From Candidatus Latescibacterota bacterium (GTDB taxonomy: Bacteria > JAAXHH01 > JABIQT01): 8,585 bases of DNA. The notes beneath the pieces are model-generated. The model saw nothing but the letters and a program-made list of their open reading frames with translations. It was not told the origin of the DNA and searched no databases. Location of the stretch: the NCBI GenBank assembly GCA_018667995.1, contig JABIQT010000392.1, forward strand, positions 1-8,585, given 5' to 3'. This document shows positions 1-6,623 of the stretch, piece by piece (position 1 is the stretch's first letter; each line of letters opens with the position of its first letter). The position numbers and the translations under genes were made by a program.

Positions 1-109
1 CAGCCCGCCAGGTGACCCCCCGTCCGCCCGACTCAAGGACCGCTTCTGTCAGCCCTTGGCTCAGGTCAGAGGCCCCGTCCTGGAGTGTGTTTTGATTCTC
101 GTTGGTCAC
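1..109 (-). CDS. Probable 5' end of an unidentified gene, truncated by the window edge
   Basis: A minus-strand frame opens with GTG at 109-107 and stays open for 36 codons to the window edge. It begins MTNENQNTLQDGASDLSQ, followed by a short stretch that looks amphipathic (GLTEAVLESGGRG). An in-frame TGA two codons upstream makes this GTG the first possible start. Third positions are GC-rich (about 26 of 36), which fits coding but is richer than the neighbours. No strong Shine-Dalgarno lies upstream. A lone TATCAT (141-146, complement) could be a -10 box, but no good -35 accompanies it. The gene would lie just beyond the operon terminator in the same direction. The N-terminus faintly recalls the starts of some trypsin-like serine proteases (an LSxxLxxAVxxAGR pattern), but this is only an impression and I assign no function. 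A competing 18-codon frame from an ATG slightly upstream ends quickly and is less likely. Confidence 0.4.
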   Translation of the reverse strand, partial: MTNENQNTLQDGASDLSQGLTEAVLESGGRGVTWRA

Positions 110-147
110 GAATCAAACTCATGTATCTGTTGGGAGGCTGATGATAA

Positions 148-180
148 AATGAGGCATGTGCAAATAACACATGCCTCATT
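148..180 (-). terminator. Intrinsic terminator of the ilv-leu operon
   Basis: A perfect 13-bp inverted repeat (148-160 with 168-180, arm AATGAGGCATGTG) encloses a 7-base loop, 38 bases past the leuB stop. Read on the minus strand the stem is followed by TTTTATCAT, a short U-tract. The plus strand has no such tract, so it should act only on the leuB side. It marks leuB as the last gene of the transcript. Confidence 0.82.
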
Positions 181-218
181 CAAGAGTTCAGCTATCGGGA
201 CAAATCCTTGTCAGTCCA

Positions 219-1265
219 TCATATCGCGGTTGCTACCAGATCCCCTACTTCTGTCGTACTGTATCCCATTTTACCGGCTTCCATCGCGTCCATTTTATTT
301 ACTGTCTCAACAATTGCTCGATCCACTGCGACGGCGGCATCGTCCTCGCCCAATTGTGCAATCATCATTTGGCACGCGCCAATGGCGGCGATAGGGTTGA
401 TTCTATTCTTACCAGCATGTCTGGGAGCAGATCCGCCCATAGGCTCAAACATAGAGACACTGTCTGGATTTATATTACCACCAGCCGCCACACCCAAGCC
501 TCCTTGGATGATCGCTCCCAGGTCGGTTATGATATCACCGAACATATTTGTGGTAACGATGACATCGAACCACTCGGGGTTTTTGACCATCCACATACAG
601 GTGGCGTCTACATATGCCGCATCGGTCTCGACATCCGAGTATTCCTCGCCAATTTCGGTGAATACTCTGCGCCACATGTCATGGGCATAGGTGAGCACAT
701 TGCTCTTATGGCAAAGCGTCAGCTTTTTGCGTTTATTACGCTTTCTGGTATATTCAAAGGCATAGCGAATACAGCGCTCAACGCCTTTTCGTGTATTTAT
801 TGATTCCTGAATAGCGACTTCATCATCCGTGCCCTTCTTGAAAACTCCGCCCGCCCCCGTATACAGATCCTCGGTATTCTCACGAATCACGACAAAATCC
901 ACTTCCTCAGGGCCCTTATCCTTCAAAGGGCAGTCCTGGCTACGGTAGAGTTTGACGGGACGTAAATTGATGTACAGATCAAGCTCGAAGCGGGTTTGGA
1001 GGATGATTCCCTTTTCTAGGACACCTTCAGGGGCGTCCGGATGACCGATCGCGCCTAGGAATATAGTGTCAAAGTGGCGAAATTCCTTGAGCGCCTCGGG
1101 CGGCAGAATCTCGCCGGTGCGAGAATAGCGATCGTATCCGAAGTCATATTCTGTGAGTTCATAGGTAAACCCGAATTTCTCGGACGCGGCTTTTAATACC
1201 TTCATGGCTTCACCCGTAACCTCCGGGCCCGTACAGTCTCCTGGTATAACTGCGATCTTGTGCAA
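219..1265 (-). CDS. leuB: 3-isopropylmalate dehydrogenase (beta-decarboxylating dehydrogenase family)
   Basis: This 348-residue cytoplasmic enzyme should oxidise and decarboxylate 3-isopropylmalate to 2-oxoisocaproate, the last step before transamination to leucine. Family marks include an N-terminal GDxxGPE-like motif (GDCTGPE, 9-15) and the substrate segment GVLEKGIILQTR, whose Arg92 is followed by NLRP with Arg102. Arg128 in VIREN, catalytic Tyr135 (ENTEDLYTG), Lys187 (CHKSNVLT), Asp220, and metal ligands Asp244 and Asp248 in GDIITDLG are also present. Position as the last gene after leuA, 25 bases downstream, supports isopropylmalate rather than isocitrate, homoisocitrate or tartrate as substrate. 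Two things are odd. The usual HGSAPDIAG cofactor loop reads GGSAPRHAG (277-285), so the NAD-binding Asp is Arg282 and the next residue is His283. The first motif also has Cys-Thr where Gly-Ile is common. The start is TTG, the first possible start in frame after a stop, with a strong ribosome site. Confidence 0.9.
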   Translation of the reverse strand: MHKIAVIPGDCTGPEVTGEAMKVLKAASEKFGFTYELTEYDFGYDRYSRTGEILPPEALKEFRHFDTIFLGAIGHPDAPEGVLEKGIILQTRFELDLYINLRPVKLYRSQDCPLKDKGPEEVDFVVIRENTEDLYTGAGGVFKKGTDDEVAIQESINTRKGVERCIRYAFEYTRKRNKRKKLTLCHKSNVLTYAHDMWRRVFTEIGEEYSDVETDAAYVDATCMWMVKNPEWFDVIVTTNMFGDIITDLGAIIQGGLGVAAGGNINPDSVSMFEPMGGSAPRHAGKNRINPIAAIGACQMMIAQLGEDDAAVAVDRAIVETVNKMDAMEAGKMGYSTTEVGDLVATAI

Positions 1266-1271
1266 CGTAAT

Positions 1272-1276
1272 CCTCC
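1272..1276 (-). promoter_or_regulatory. Ribosome binding site fixing the TTG start of leuB
   Basis: GGAGG on the minus strand lies 6 bases before TTG at 1265-1263. The frame is closed by a TAA upstream with no ATG or GTG in between, so the TTG start is well supported. Confidence 0.8.
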
Positions 1277-1290
1277 ACCGCTTGGGTTAT

Positions 1291-2823
1291 CTATTCGCCG
1301 ACTACACCGCTATGTGTGGCCACAAATTTGTTCAATGAGTTCAGATAGGCTCGGATGCTTGCCTCGACCACATCGGTTGCCGATGCCTGTCCTGTATACG
1401 ACTGATCGTGATAGCCCACATTTATTGTGACATTCTGCTCTCCGTGCTTCCCGACGGAGGTCGTCGAAGTGTTCTGAATTTCCGACGGTAGTTTCGTGAT
1501 CTCATCGATGGCGTTGAAAGCTGCCGCCACCGGACCATCTCCATTGGCTGCAGCCTGAACGACTTCGCCGCCGACGTTCAGTCTGACCGTGGCCATTGGT
1601 GTTCCTTGGATCCCCGCTACCGCTTGAAAATCAACAAGGTGATACTGCTCAGGCACCTCAACAGTTTCGCCCTTCATAATGTCATGAAGATCTGTATCAA
1701 GGACTTCCTTCTTGCGGTCTGCGACGTTAAGAAATCTGGCGTATATGTGATCAAACTCTTCGCGCTTTTCGTCTGAAAATGTATAACCCACTAGTTCGAG
1801 CCGATGGCGTAACGCGTGGCGACCTGATCGTGCAGTAAGAATAATCTCGTTCTGTTCAATGCCAACGTCTTCGGGCGTCATTATCTCGTAATTCTCACGA
1901 TTCTTTAGCACGCCATCCTGGTGTATTCCCGAGGAGTGCGAAAATGCATTGGCGCCGACGATTGCCTTATTGGCTTGTACTGGCATGTGCATACGTTCTC
2001 GCACCAATACACTTGTGGGGTATATCTGTCGTGTATCGATGTCGGTGTACGCCCCATAGAACTCGCCACGCATTTTCACCGCCATGACGATCTCTTCGAG
2101 TGAGGCGTTACCCGCTCGCTCTCCAATGCCGTTCATCGTGCACTCTACCTGCTGTGCCCCTGCTTTGATAGCTGCGAGCGAGTTTGCCGTTGCCATGCCG
2201 AGGTCGTTGTGGCAGTGAACGCTCACTTTGGCTTTGTGGATATTGGGAACGGTTTCAATAATCCGACGTATCAGCTCACCCCACTGTTCAGGAACCGCAT
2301 AGCCGACGGTGTCCGGAATATTCACTACAGATGCGCCGGCATCGATGACTGCCTCGAGGGTTCGACACAGATAATCGAAGTCGCTACGTGAGGCATCTTC
2401 CGTTGAGTATTCGATCTCTGGACAAAGGTTCCTCGCGAATTTGACCGCATCTACGCCCATTTTCAGAATGTCATCTTCTGATTTTCTGAACTTGTGATCA
2501 AGGTGTTGCTTCGACGTGCCCAGAACCATATGAATACGCGGTCTCTCAGCGGGTTTTACCGCCTCGGCCACCGCTTCAATGTCGGACTCCACCGCTCTTG
2601 CGAGTGCGGTTATCACCGGGCCTTTCACGGATTCAGCAATCATCTTAACCGCCGCGAAATCTCCTGGTGAAGATGCTGCAAAACCGGCCTCAATTATGTC
2701 GACGCCTAACGATGCGAGCTGGTGCGCTACATGCAATTTTTCGTCCCTATTCAGTGAAGCTCCAGGGACTTGCTCACCATCGCGCAAGGTGGTGTCGAAT
2801 ACATCAATCTTCCGTTGCGCCAT
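1291..2823 (-). CDS. leuA: 2-isopropylmalate synthase
   Basis: This 510-residue enzyme condenses acetyl-CoA with 2-oxoisovalerate, the committed step to leucine. The HMGL-like TIM barrel (about 1-270) opens with [10 protein letters not shown], with Arg14 and metal ligand Asp15. It contains HCHNDLG with ligands His203 and His205, and [10 protein letters not shown] with Asn239; these match the known synthase ligand set (Asp, two His, Asn). A linker with SSGIHQDG (297-304) follows. The C-terminal LeuA dimer/allosteric domain runs from about 390 to 505, with [14 protein letters not shown] and a [16 protein letters not shown] ending. That domain is the site of leucine feedback in the family, so inhibition by leucine is expected. 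Length and the GASLNRDEK context favour isopropylmalate synthase over citramalate synthase. A mild oddity is GFAAS where GFP is usual (47-51). ATG has GGAG seven bases upstream. The gene lies 57 bases after ilvC. Confidence 0.95.
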   Translation of the reverse strand: MAQRKIDVFDTTLRDGEQVPGASLNRDEKLHVAHQLASLGVDIIEAGFAASSPGDFAAVKMIAESVKGPVITALARAVESDIEAVAEAVKPAERPRIHMVLGTSKQHLDHKFRKSEDDILKMGVDAVKFARNLCPEIEYSTEDASRSDFDYLCRTLEAVIDAGASVVNIPDTVGYAVPEQWGELIRRIIETVPNIHKAKVSVHCHNDLGMATANSLAAIKAGAQQVECTMNGIGERAGNASLEEIVMAVKMRGEFYGAYTDIDTRQIYPTSVLVRERMHMPVQANKAIVGANAFSHSSGIHQDGVLKNRENYEIMTPEDVGIEQNEIILTARSGRHALRHRLELVGYTFSDEKREEFDHIYARFLNVADRKKEVLDTDLHDIMKGETVEVPEQYHLVDFQAVAGIQGTPMATVRLNVGGEVVQAAANGDGPVAAAFNAIDEITKLPSEIQNTSTTSVGKHGEQNVTINVGYHDQSYTGQASATDVVEASIRAYLNSLNKFVATHSGVVGE

Positions 2824-2838
2824 TATTGCTCTCCATGT

Positions 2839-2877
2839 GTTCGAGACTCAGTTACTGTTGATACTGATTTCTCAAAC
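2839..2877 (-). other. Intercistronic hairpin between ilvC and leuA
   Basis: Minus-strand RNA can fold 2863-2877 against 2839-2852: an outer 8-bp stem (one G-U), a 2x1 internal loop, then 5 bp closed by a 10-base loop. It begins 3 bases after the ilvC stop and ends before the leuA ribosome site (GGAG, 2831-2834). No U-tract follows, so it is not a standard terminator. It could protect the upstream mRNA end or adjust relative expression; the function is inferred. Confidence 0.45.
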
Positions 2878-2880
2878 AGA

Positions 2881-3870
2881 CTACTTATCTATCCAACTCA
2901 TCATTTTGCGCAACTCTCTACCGACCTCGACTATCTTGTGCTCAGACGCCTGACGACGCATGGCTCCCATAGTCGGCCGATTGGACTTGTTCTCCAAGAT
3001 CCATTCCTTGGCGAATTGGCCGTCCTGTACTTCCTTGAGTATCTTGCGCATTTCGGCCCGAGTTTCGTCCGTCACGATGCGAGGCCCGCGGGTAAGGTCA
3101 CCATATTCGGCGGTATCACTAATGGAATACCGCATGTGCTCAATGCCGCCCTCATACATCAAATCGACAATAAGCTTCAGTTCATGGAGACATTCAAAGT
3201 ATGCGACTTCGGGTTGATAGCCAGCTTCGACGAGGGTCTCGAATCCAGCAAGTACCAACTCTGTTGTACCGCCGCAGAGAACGGACTGTTCTCCAAATAG
3301 GTCGGTCTCAGTCTCTTCCTGAAAGGTGGTCTCGATGACACCGCCACGAGTGCCGCCGATGCCTTTCGCGTACGCCAATCCGATGTCTCTTGCCTTACCA
3401 GTGGTATCCTGATGCACTGCCAGCAGACAGGGAACTCCTGCGCCTTCCGTGAAAACACGCCGTACTAGATGTCCTGGGCCTTTCGGTGCAACCATGAATA
3501 CGTCTATGTCATCCGGGGCAACGATTTGCCCGAAATGGATATTGAATCCATGTGCGAATGCGATCGCATTTCCGGCAGAGAGGTTCGGTTTAATCTGTGA
3601 CTCATAAAGCTCAGCTTGAAGTTCATCATTCGCCAGCAACATGATCACATCGGCTTCTTTGGAAGCATCGGCGACAGTTCTGGGTTCAAAGCCGTCTTTT
3701 GTTGCCGCATCCCAAGATTTCCCTGGGCGCAACCCAACGATTACATTTAATCCCGATTCCTTCATGTTCAAAGCATGGGCGTGTCCCTGACTCCCGTATC
3801 CAATTACAGCAACAGTCTTACCGTCCAAAATACCGAGGTCCGCATCCTGATCATAATACATCCGCGCCAT
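2881..3870 (-). CDS. ilvC: Ketol-acid reductoisomerase, class I (NADP-type)
   Basis: This 329-residue enzyme isomerises and reduces acetolactate or acetohydroxybutyrate to the dihydroxy acids of valine/leucine and isoleucine synthesis, using Mg2+ and a nicotinamide cofactor. The Rossmann domain (about 1-182) has GYGSQGHA (24-31) and the cofactor loop GLRPGKSW (46-53). Arg48 and Ser52 in this short loop fit NADPH use. Active-site residues are all visible: His107 (AHGFN), Lys130 (PKGPG), Asp190 and Glu194 (DLFGEQ), Glu226 and Glu230 (ECLHELK) and Ser251 (SISDTAEYG). Residues 183-329 form the knotted C-terminal domain. The length is normal for the short class I form. ATG at 3870 is preceded by AAGGAG 8 bases upstream. 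A second ATG three codons in is possible but poorly spaced. ilvN lies 91 bases upstream. Nothing is unusual in the protein. Confidence 0.96.
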   Translation of the reverse strand: MARMYYDQDADLGILDGKTVAVIGYGSQGHAHALNMKESGLNVIVGLRPGKSWDAATKDGFEPRTVADASKEADVIMLLANDELQAELYESQIKPNLSAGNAIAFAHGFNIHFGQIVAPDDIDVFMVAPKGPGHLVRRVFTEGAGVPCLLAVHQDTTGKARDIGLAYAKGIGGTRGGVIETTFQEETETDLFGEQSVLCGGTTELVLAGFETLVEAGYQPEVAYFECLHELKLIVDLMYEGGIEHMRYSISDTAEYGDLTRGPRIVTDETRAEMRKILKEVQDGQFAKEWILENKSNRPTMGAMRRQASEHKIVEVGRELRKMMSWIDK

Positions 3871-3961
3871 TCAAATGACTCCTTTGTCTGCAATCTGATG
3901 TTCTGGTGTGAGGTCTCTAATTTCTAAGAGCCACTTGCATACAATTCTCTGACATATTTAC

Positions 3962-4522
3962 TTAAGCGAGATCGGCCGTAATCTCTTTGCGTTCCTTCTC
4001 CCAGACGGATTCAGGTGCTTCGGGACTAGGCGCATCCTTGCTCTTGAAATCTCGTGCCAGTGCGACCCTTCCTGTTCTCGCCACCTCACGCAAGCCAAAT
4101 GGGCGAAGCATCCCCATGATGGCGTCAATCTTGTCTTCGTTGCCGGTGGCTTCAATGGTCAGTGTTTTCGGACTAATATCTACGATCTTCGCACGAAAAA
4201 TCTCGGATATCTGAACGATCTCCTGACGATTCGCCTGGTTGGCATTTACCTTTATTAGTGCCAACTCACGGTTTATGAAGCTATGATCCGTGAGATCGAC
4301 CACTCGGAGCACATCAATTACTCTGTTGAGCTGCTTGATGATCTGTTCAACGATCATCTCATCGCCTTGAGTAAGAATAGTAATACGCGATGTGCCCGGT
4401 TCAGCCCCCTCCCCGACACTGATGCTGTCGATATTGAACCCGCGACCGCTAAACAGTCCCGCAATTCGGGCTAGCACACCGAATCTATTTTCTACGAGGA
4501 GCGATATGGTATGACGTCTCAT
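3962..4522 (-). CDS. ilvN: Acetolactate synthase, regulatory small subunit
   Basis: This 186-residue subunit activates the IlvB catalytic subunit and, in the family, confers valine feedback. The N-terminal ACT domain (1-75) reads MRRHTISLLVENRFGVLARI and has Asn12, Gly15 and Asn30 at the positions that bind valine in E. coli IlvH, so valine inhibition is likely. The second domain (about 82-158) contains RELALIKV and ends GRVALARDF. A polar tail of about 27 residues (160-186, rich in Lys, Glu, Pro and Ala) makes it longer than the ~163-residue enteric homologue. The frame extends upstream to a GTG at 4609. I chose ATG 4522 because it matches the conserved N-terminus and has GAGGAG 9 bases upstream. 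Followed by ilvC after 91 bases. The family symbol could equally be ilvH. Confidence 0.94.
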   Translation of the reverse strand: MRRHTISLLVENRFGVLARIAGLFSGRGFNIDSISVGEGAEPGTSRITILTQGDEMIVEQIIKQLNRVIDVLRVVDLTDHSFINRELALIKVNANQANRQEIVQISEIFRAKIVDISPKTLTIEATGNEDKIDAIMGMLRPFGLREVARTGRVALARDFKSKDAPSPEAPESVWEKERKEITADLA

Positions 4523-4553
4523 TAACTTTTTCTCCTCAACATTAATATGAAAC

Positions 4554-4614
4554 AGGCCGTGAACAAAACCGAGCTGATCTATTGGCCAGTCTGGTTCGCG
4601 TTTGCCCACGGCCT
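4554..4614 (-). other. Intercistronic hairpin between ilvB and ilvN
   Basis: In minus-strand RNA the arm AGGCCGUGGGCAAA (complement of 4601-4614) pairs with UUUGUUCACGGCCU (complement of 4554-4567): 14 bp with two adjacent G-U pairs, around a 33-base loop. It starts 18 bases past the ilvB stop and ends about 16 bases before the ilvN ribosome site. No U-tract follows. The imperfect pairs would be A-C mismatches on the opposite strand, which fits selection on the transcribed RNA. A role in mRNA stability or in the IlvB:IlvN ratio is inferred. Confidence 0.55.
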
Positions 4615-4632
4615 ATTCAGCCATTTTGCCTA

Positions 4633-6369
4633 TTATTCTTCAATCATTTCGTGAGAGGCTGCCCCCGCCGGTATCATGGGATAAACATTATCCTCTTCTG
4701 CGATCACAAAATCCATGAGCACAGGACGATCATTAATAGCCATCGCCTCGGAGAGCGCATCTTCAACATCTTCGTCCCTGAACACCCGTATACCTACGGC
4801 GCCAAATGCCTCCGCCAGTTTCACGAAATCAGGATTGGTCTCCTTCAGATCAACGGCTGAATACCTTTTTGCGTAGAACAGATCCTGCCACTGTCGGACC
4901 ATCCCAAGGAAACCGTTGTTGAGCAATATGATCTTAAGAGGAAGTTTACAGGCCATCGCCGTGGCCATCTCTTGGATGTTCATCTGTATGCTGCCGTCAC
5001 CAGTTATCACGACTACATCGGCATCCGGGTAGGCCATTTGAACTCCAATACCAGCAGGAAGTCCAAAACCCATGGTCCCAAGGCCTCCCGAGGTAATCAT
5101 CGTTCGGGGTCTATTAAAGCCATACCATTGCGCAGCCCACATTTGATGTTGCCCGACATCCGTCACTACGTAGGCTTCGCCCTTCGTGGCTTCCCCCACC
5201 TTCTCTAAAACGTATTGGGCCCGAAGAGGCAATTTCTTTGGCGTTTCAACCGGCTGGTCATCGCGACCGTTGAGACCTTCCTCATGGACCGAGTCCGTAC
5301 TATCGTAAGTAAGCGGATGTTCCTGCTTCCAATTGTTGATTCGTTTGAGCCAATCTTCAGTATCGGCACGCTCGACGAGCGGTATCAACTGTTTTAGAAC
5401 ATGCTTTACATCCCCAACGATGGGAAGGTCTACAATCACATTCTTATTCATGGAAGACGGATCTATATCGATATGGATCTTCTTCGAGTTCTGAGAAAAC
5501 TCATCCAGATTACCTGTGACACGGTCATCGAACCTTGCACCGATATTTACCAGGAGATCACATTCCATTACTGCCGTATTGGCGAACCAGGTACCATGCA
5601 TGCCAAGCATTTTCATAGAAAGCTCATGAGACTCCGGAAATGCCCCTAAGCCCATCAGCGTTGTCGTGACAGGTGCTGCCGCCTTCACTGCCAGTTGCTG
5701 AATTTCTTCTGCGGCTCCGGAAATGATTGCGCCACCTCCGACATACAGCACAGGTTTTTTTGCCGCGGTTATCATTTCTGCGGCCTTCTTTATCTGGCCG
5801 GGATGCCCGTCATAGTTGGGCTTATACCCTCTGATTTGTGGTCGTTCCGGATACTCGAATTTCGCCGTCCCAACCTGGACATCTTTGGGCAGGTCTATCA
5901 GGACGGGACCGGGGCGACCTGTTGTCGCTATGAAGAAGGCTTCAGCAATTACCTGTGCTACGTCTTCTGTCTCTTTAATAAGAAAGTTGTGTTTGGTGAT
6001 GGGCCGTGTAATTCCCACGGTATCGGATTCTTGAAACGCATCGTTTCCAATGAGGTGAACCGGAACCTGACCTGTGAAGACTACCATGGGAATTGAATCC
6101 ATGTAGGCGGTGGCAATACCAGTAACCGTATTGGTCGCGCCTGGCCCCGAGGAGGCGATCACGACTCCAGGTTTTCCCGTCGCTCTTGCATATCCATCGG
6201 CCATGTGGGTCGCGCCCTGCTCATGCCTAACCAGGACGTGGCGGATTTCTGGGGTTCGCTGGAGCACATCATATAGCGGGATAACTACACCGCCGGGATA
6301 GCCGAATACGAGATCCACACCTTCGCGTTTCAAGGACTCGGTTAAGATCTCAGCACCGGTCAATTCCAT
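4633..6369 (-). CDS. ilvB: Acetolactate (acetohydroxyacid) synthase, catalytic large subunit
   Basis: This 578-residue thiamine diphosphate and FAD enzyme condenses pyruvate with pyruvate or 2-oxobutyrate, the first common step of branched-chain synthesis. The N-terminal PYR domain (about 1-165) carries GYPGG and catalytic Glu50 (RHEQGA). The middle FAD-binding domain spans roughly 190-330. The C-terminal domain has the ThDP motif GDGSIQMN (457-464) with Asn484-Asn485 and ends [15 protein letters not shown]. Positions where inhibitor-resistance changes are known in homologues keep the usual residues Ala78 (SSGPGATN), Pro103 (TGQVP) and Trp494 (RQWQD). The frame extends upstream to ATG 6456. 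I reject that start because it lies upstream of the predicted -10 box and the added 29 residues do not resemble the family. ATG 6369 gives the canonical MELTGAEIL start with AAGGAG 8 bases upstream. It is the first gene of the operon; ilvN follows after 110 bases. Confidence 0.96.
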   Translation of the reverse strand: MELTGAEILTESLKREGVDLVFGYPGGVVIPLYDVLQRTPEIRHVLVRHEQGATHMADGYARATGKPGVVIASSGPGATNTVTGIATAYMDSIPMVVFTGQVPVHLIGNDAFQESDTVGITRPITKHNFLIKETEDVAQVIAEAFFIATTGRPGPVLIDLPKDVQVGTAKFEYPERPQIRGYKPNYDGHPGQIKKAAEMITAAKKPVLYVGGGAIISGAAEEIQQLAVKAAAPVTTTLMGLGAFPESHELSMKMLGMHGTWFANTAVMECDLLVNIGARFDDRVTGNLDEFSQNSKKIHIDIDPSSMNKNVIVDLPIVGDVKHVLKQLIPLVERADTEDWLKRINNWKQEHPLTYDSTDSVHEEGLNGRDDQPVETPKKLPLRAQYVLEKVGEATKGEAYVVTDVGQHQMWAAQWYGFNRPRTMITSGGLGTMGFGLPAGIGVQMAYPDADVVVITGDGSIQMNIQEMATAMACKLPLKIILLNNGFLGMVRQWQDLFYAKRYSAVDLKETNPDFVKLAEAFGAVGIRVFRDEDVEDALSEAMAINDRPVLMDFVIAEEDNVYPMIPAGAASHEMIEE

Positions 6370-6447
6370 CTCCCAACTCCTTTGTATTTTACGTCTAAAT
6401 TTCAGGTCATTAAATCGGTATATTGTAGCAACTGATAAAGTTGCCCT

Positions 6448-6475
6448 AAGATACATCGCCGCATGGTGATGTCAA
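6448..6475 (-). promoter_or_regulatory. Predicted sigma70-type promoter of the ilv-leu operon
   Basis: On the minus strand a perfect TTGACA (6475-6470) is followed after 16 bases by TATCTT (6453-6448, 4 of 6 consensus positions). Transcription would begin near 6440, giving a leader of about 70 bases before ilvB. That leader shows no leader peptide rich in Leu, Ile or Val, no T-box and no terminator hairpin, so control is probably at initiation. Confidence 0.6.
6453..6472. promoter_or_regulatory. Candidate operator in the ilvB promoter spacer
   Basis: ACATCGCC-GCAT-GGTGATGT is an inverted repeat with 8-base arms matching at 7 of 8 positions. It fills the space between the -35 and -10 boxes of the predicted ilvB promoter. 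A dimeric repressor here could block RNA polymerase, possibly in response to branched-chain amino acids. Which protein binds is unknown. Confidence 0.4.
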
Positions 6476-6543
6476 GCGAAAACTAATCGGTGTAAGCCGT
6501 GGTGGATTATCGACCTAAGGCCCGTAAAGTCAGTATAAACAGC

Positions 6544-6572
6544 TTGACTTGATATACGCAGATACGTATATG
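6544..6572 (+). promoter_or_regulatory. Predicted promoter of the TPR-aminotransferase pair
   Basis: TTGACT (6544-6549) matches the -35 consensus at 5 of 6 positions, and TATATG (6567-6572) follows after 17 bases. Initiation would fall near 6579, about 45 bases before the GTG start. It diverges from the ilvB promoter, with the two -35 boxes about 68 bases apart. Confidence 0.5.
6552..6571. promoter_or_regulatory. Candidate operator overlapping the plus-strand -10 box
   Basis: ATATACG (6552-6558) and CGTATAT (6565-6571) form a perfect 7-bp inverted repeat with a 6-base centre, covering the promoter spacer and most of the -10. A second, shorter repeat, AAGTCA-N12-TGACTT (6527-6550), spans the -35 side. 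Short AT-rich repeats can arise by chance, so this is only a candidate. Confidence 0.35.
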
Positions 6573-6612
6573 TTTACATCCTGAAATTGCAGATTAATCA
6601 AACATGAAATCC

Positions 6613-6617
6613 GGAGG
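6613..6617 (+). promoter_or_regulatory. Ribosome binding site fixing the GTG start of the TPR gene
   Basis: GGAGG stands 6 bases before GTG at 6624. A six-codon mini-frame (ATG 6604, MKSGGI) runs through this site and stops with TAG at 6622-6624, sharing one base with the GTG. Confidence 0.75.
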
Positions 6618-6623
6618 AATTTA

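Noticed and set aside
3-95. Plus-strand frame ending near 95 as the 3' end of a convergent gene
   Set aside because: The Pro/Ser/Arg-rich translation is unconvincing and the hairpin at 148-180 has no U-tract on that strand; the minus-strand frame is more protein-like.
171-803. Plus-strand 210-codon open frame opposite leuB
   Set aside because: It lies antisense to a well-conserved enzyme, starts inside the terminator arm, and its translation (Cys/His/Arg-rich, no domain) looks like a shadow.
2770-3300. Plus-strand 176-codon open frame opposite ilvC
   Set aside because: It is antisense to leuA and ilvC, has no ribosome site and shows no recognisable protein features.
3871-3961. Separate promoter or hairpin between ilvN and ilvC
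   Set aside because: Only a weak CTCT/AGAG mini-stem and no recognisable -35/-10 pair on the minus strand; it appears to be plain intercistronic sequence.
4523-4609. Longer ilvN start at GTG 4609 adding 29 residues
   Set aside because: It would place the start inside the intercistronic hairpin and lacks a ribosome site; ATG 4522 gives the canonical MRRHTISLLVEN start with GAGGAG.
6370-6440. T-box riboswitch or leader-peptide attenuator before ilvB
   Set aside because: The ~70-base leader has no run of Leu/Ile/Val codons, no T-box-like core and no terminator stem.
6370-6456. Longer ilvB start at ATG 6456 adding 29 residues
   Set aside because: The ATG lies upstream of the predicted -10 box, has no ribosome site, and the added residues do not match the family N-terminus; ATG 6369 has AAGGAG.
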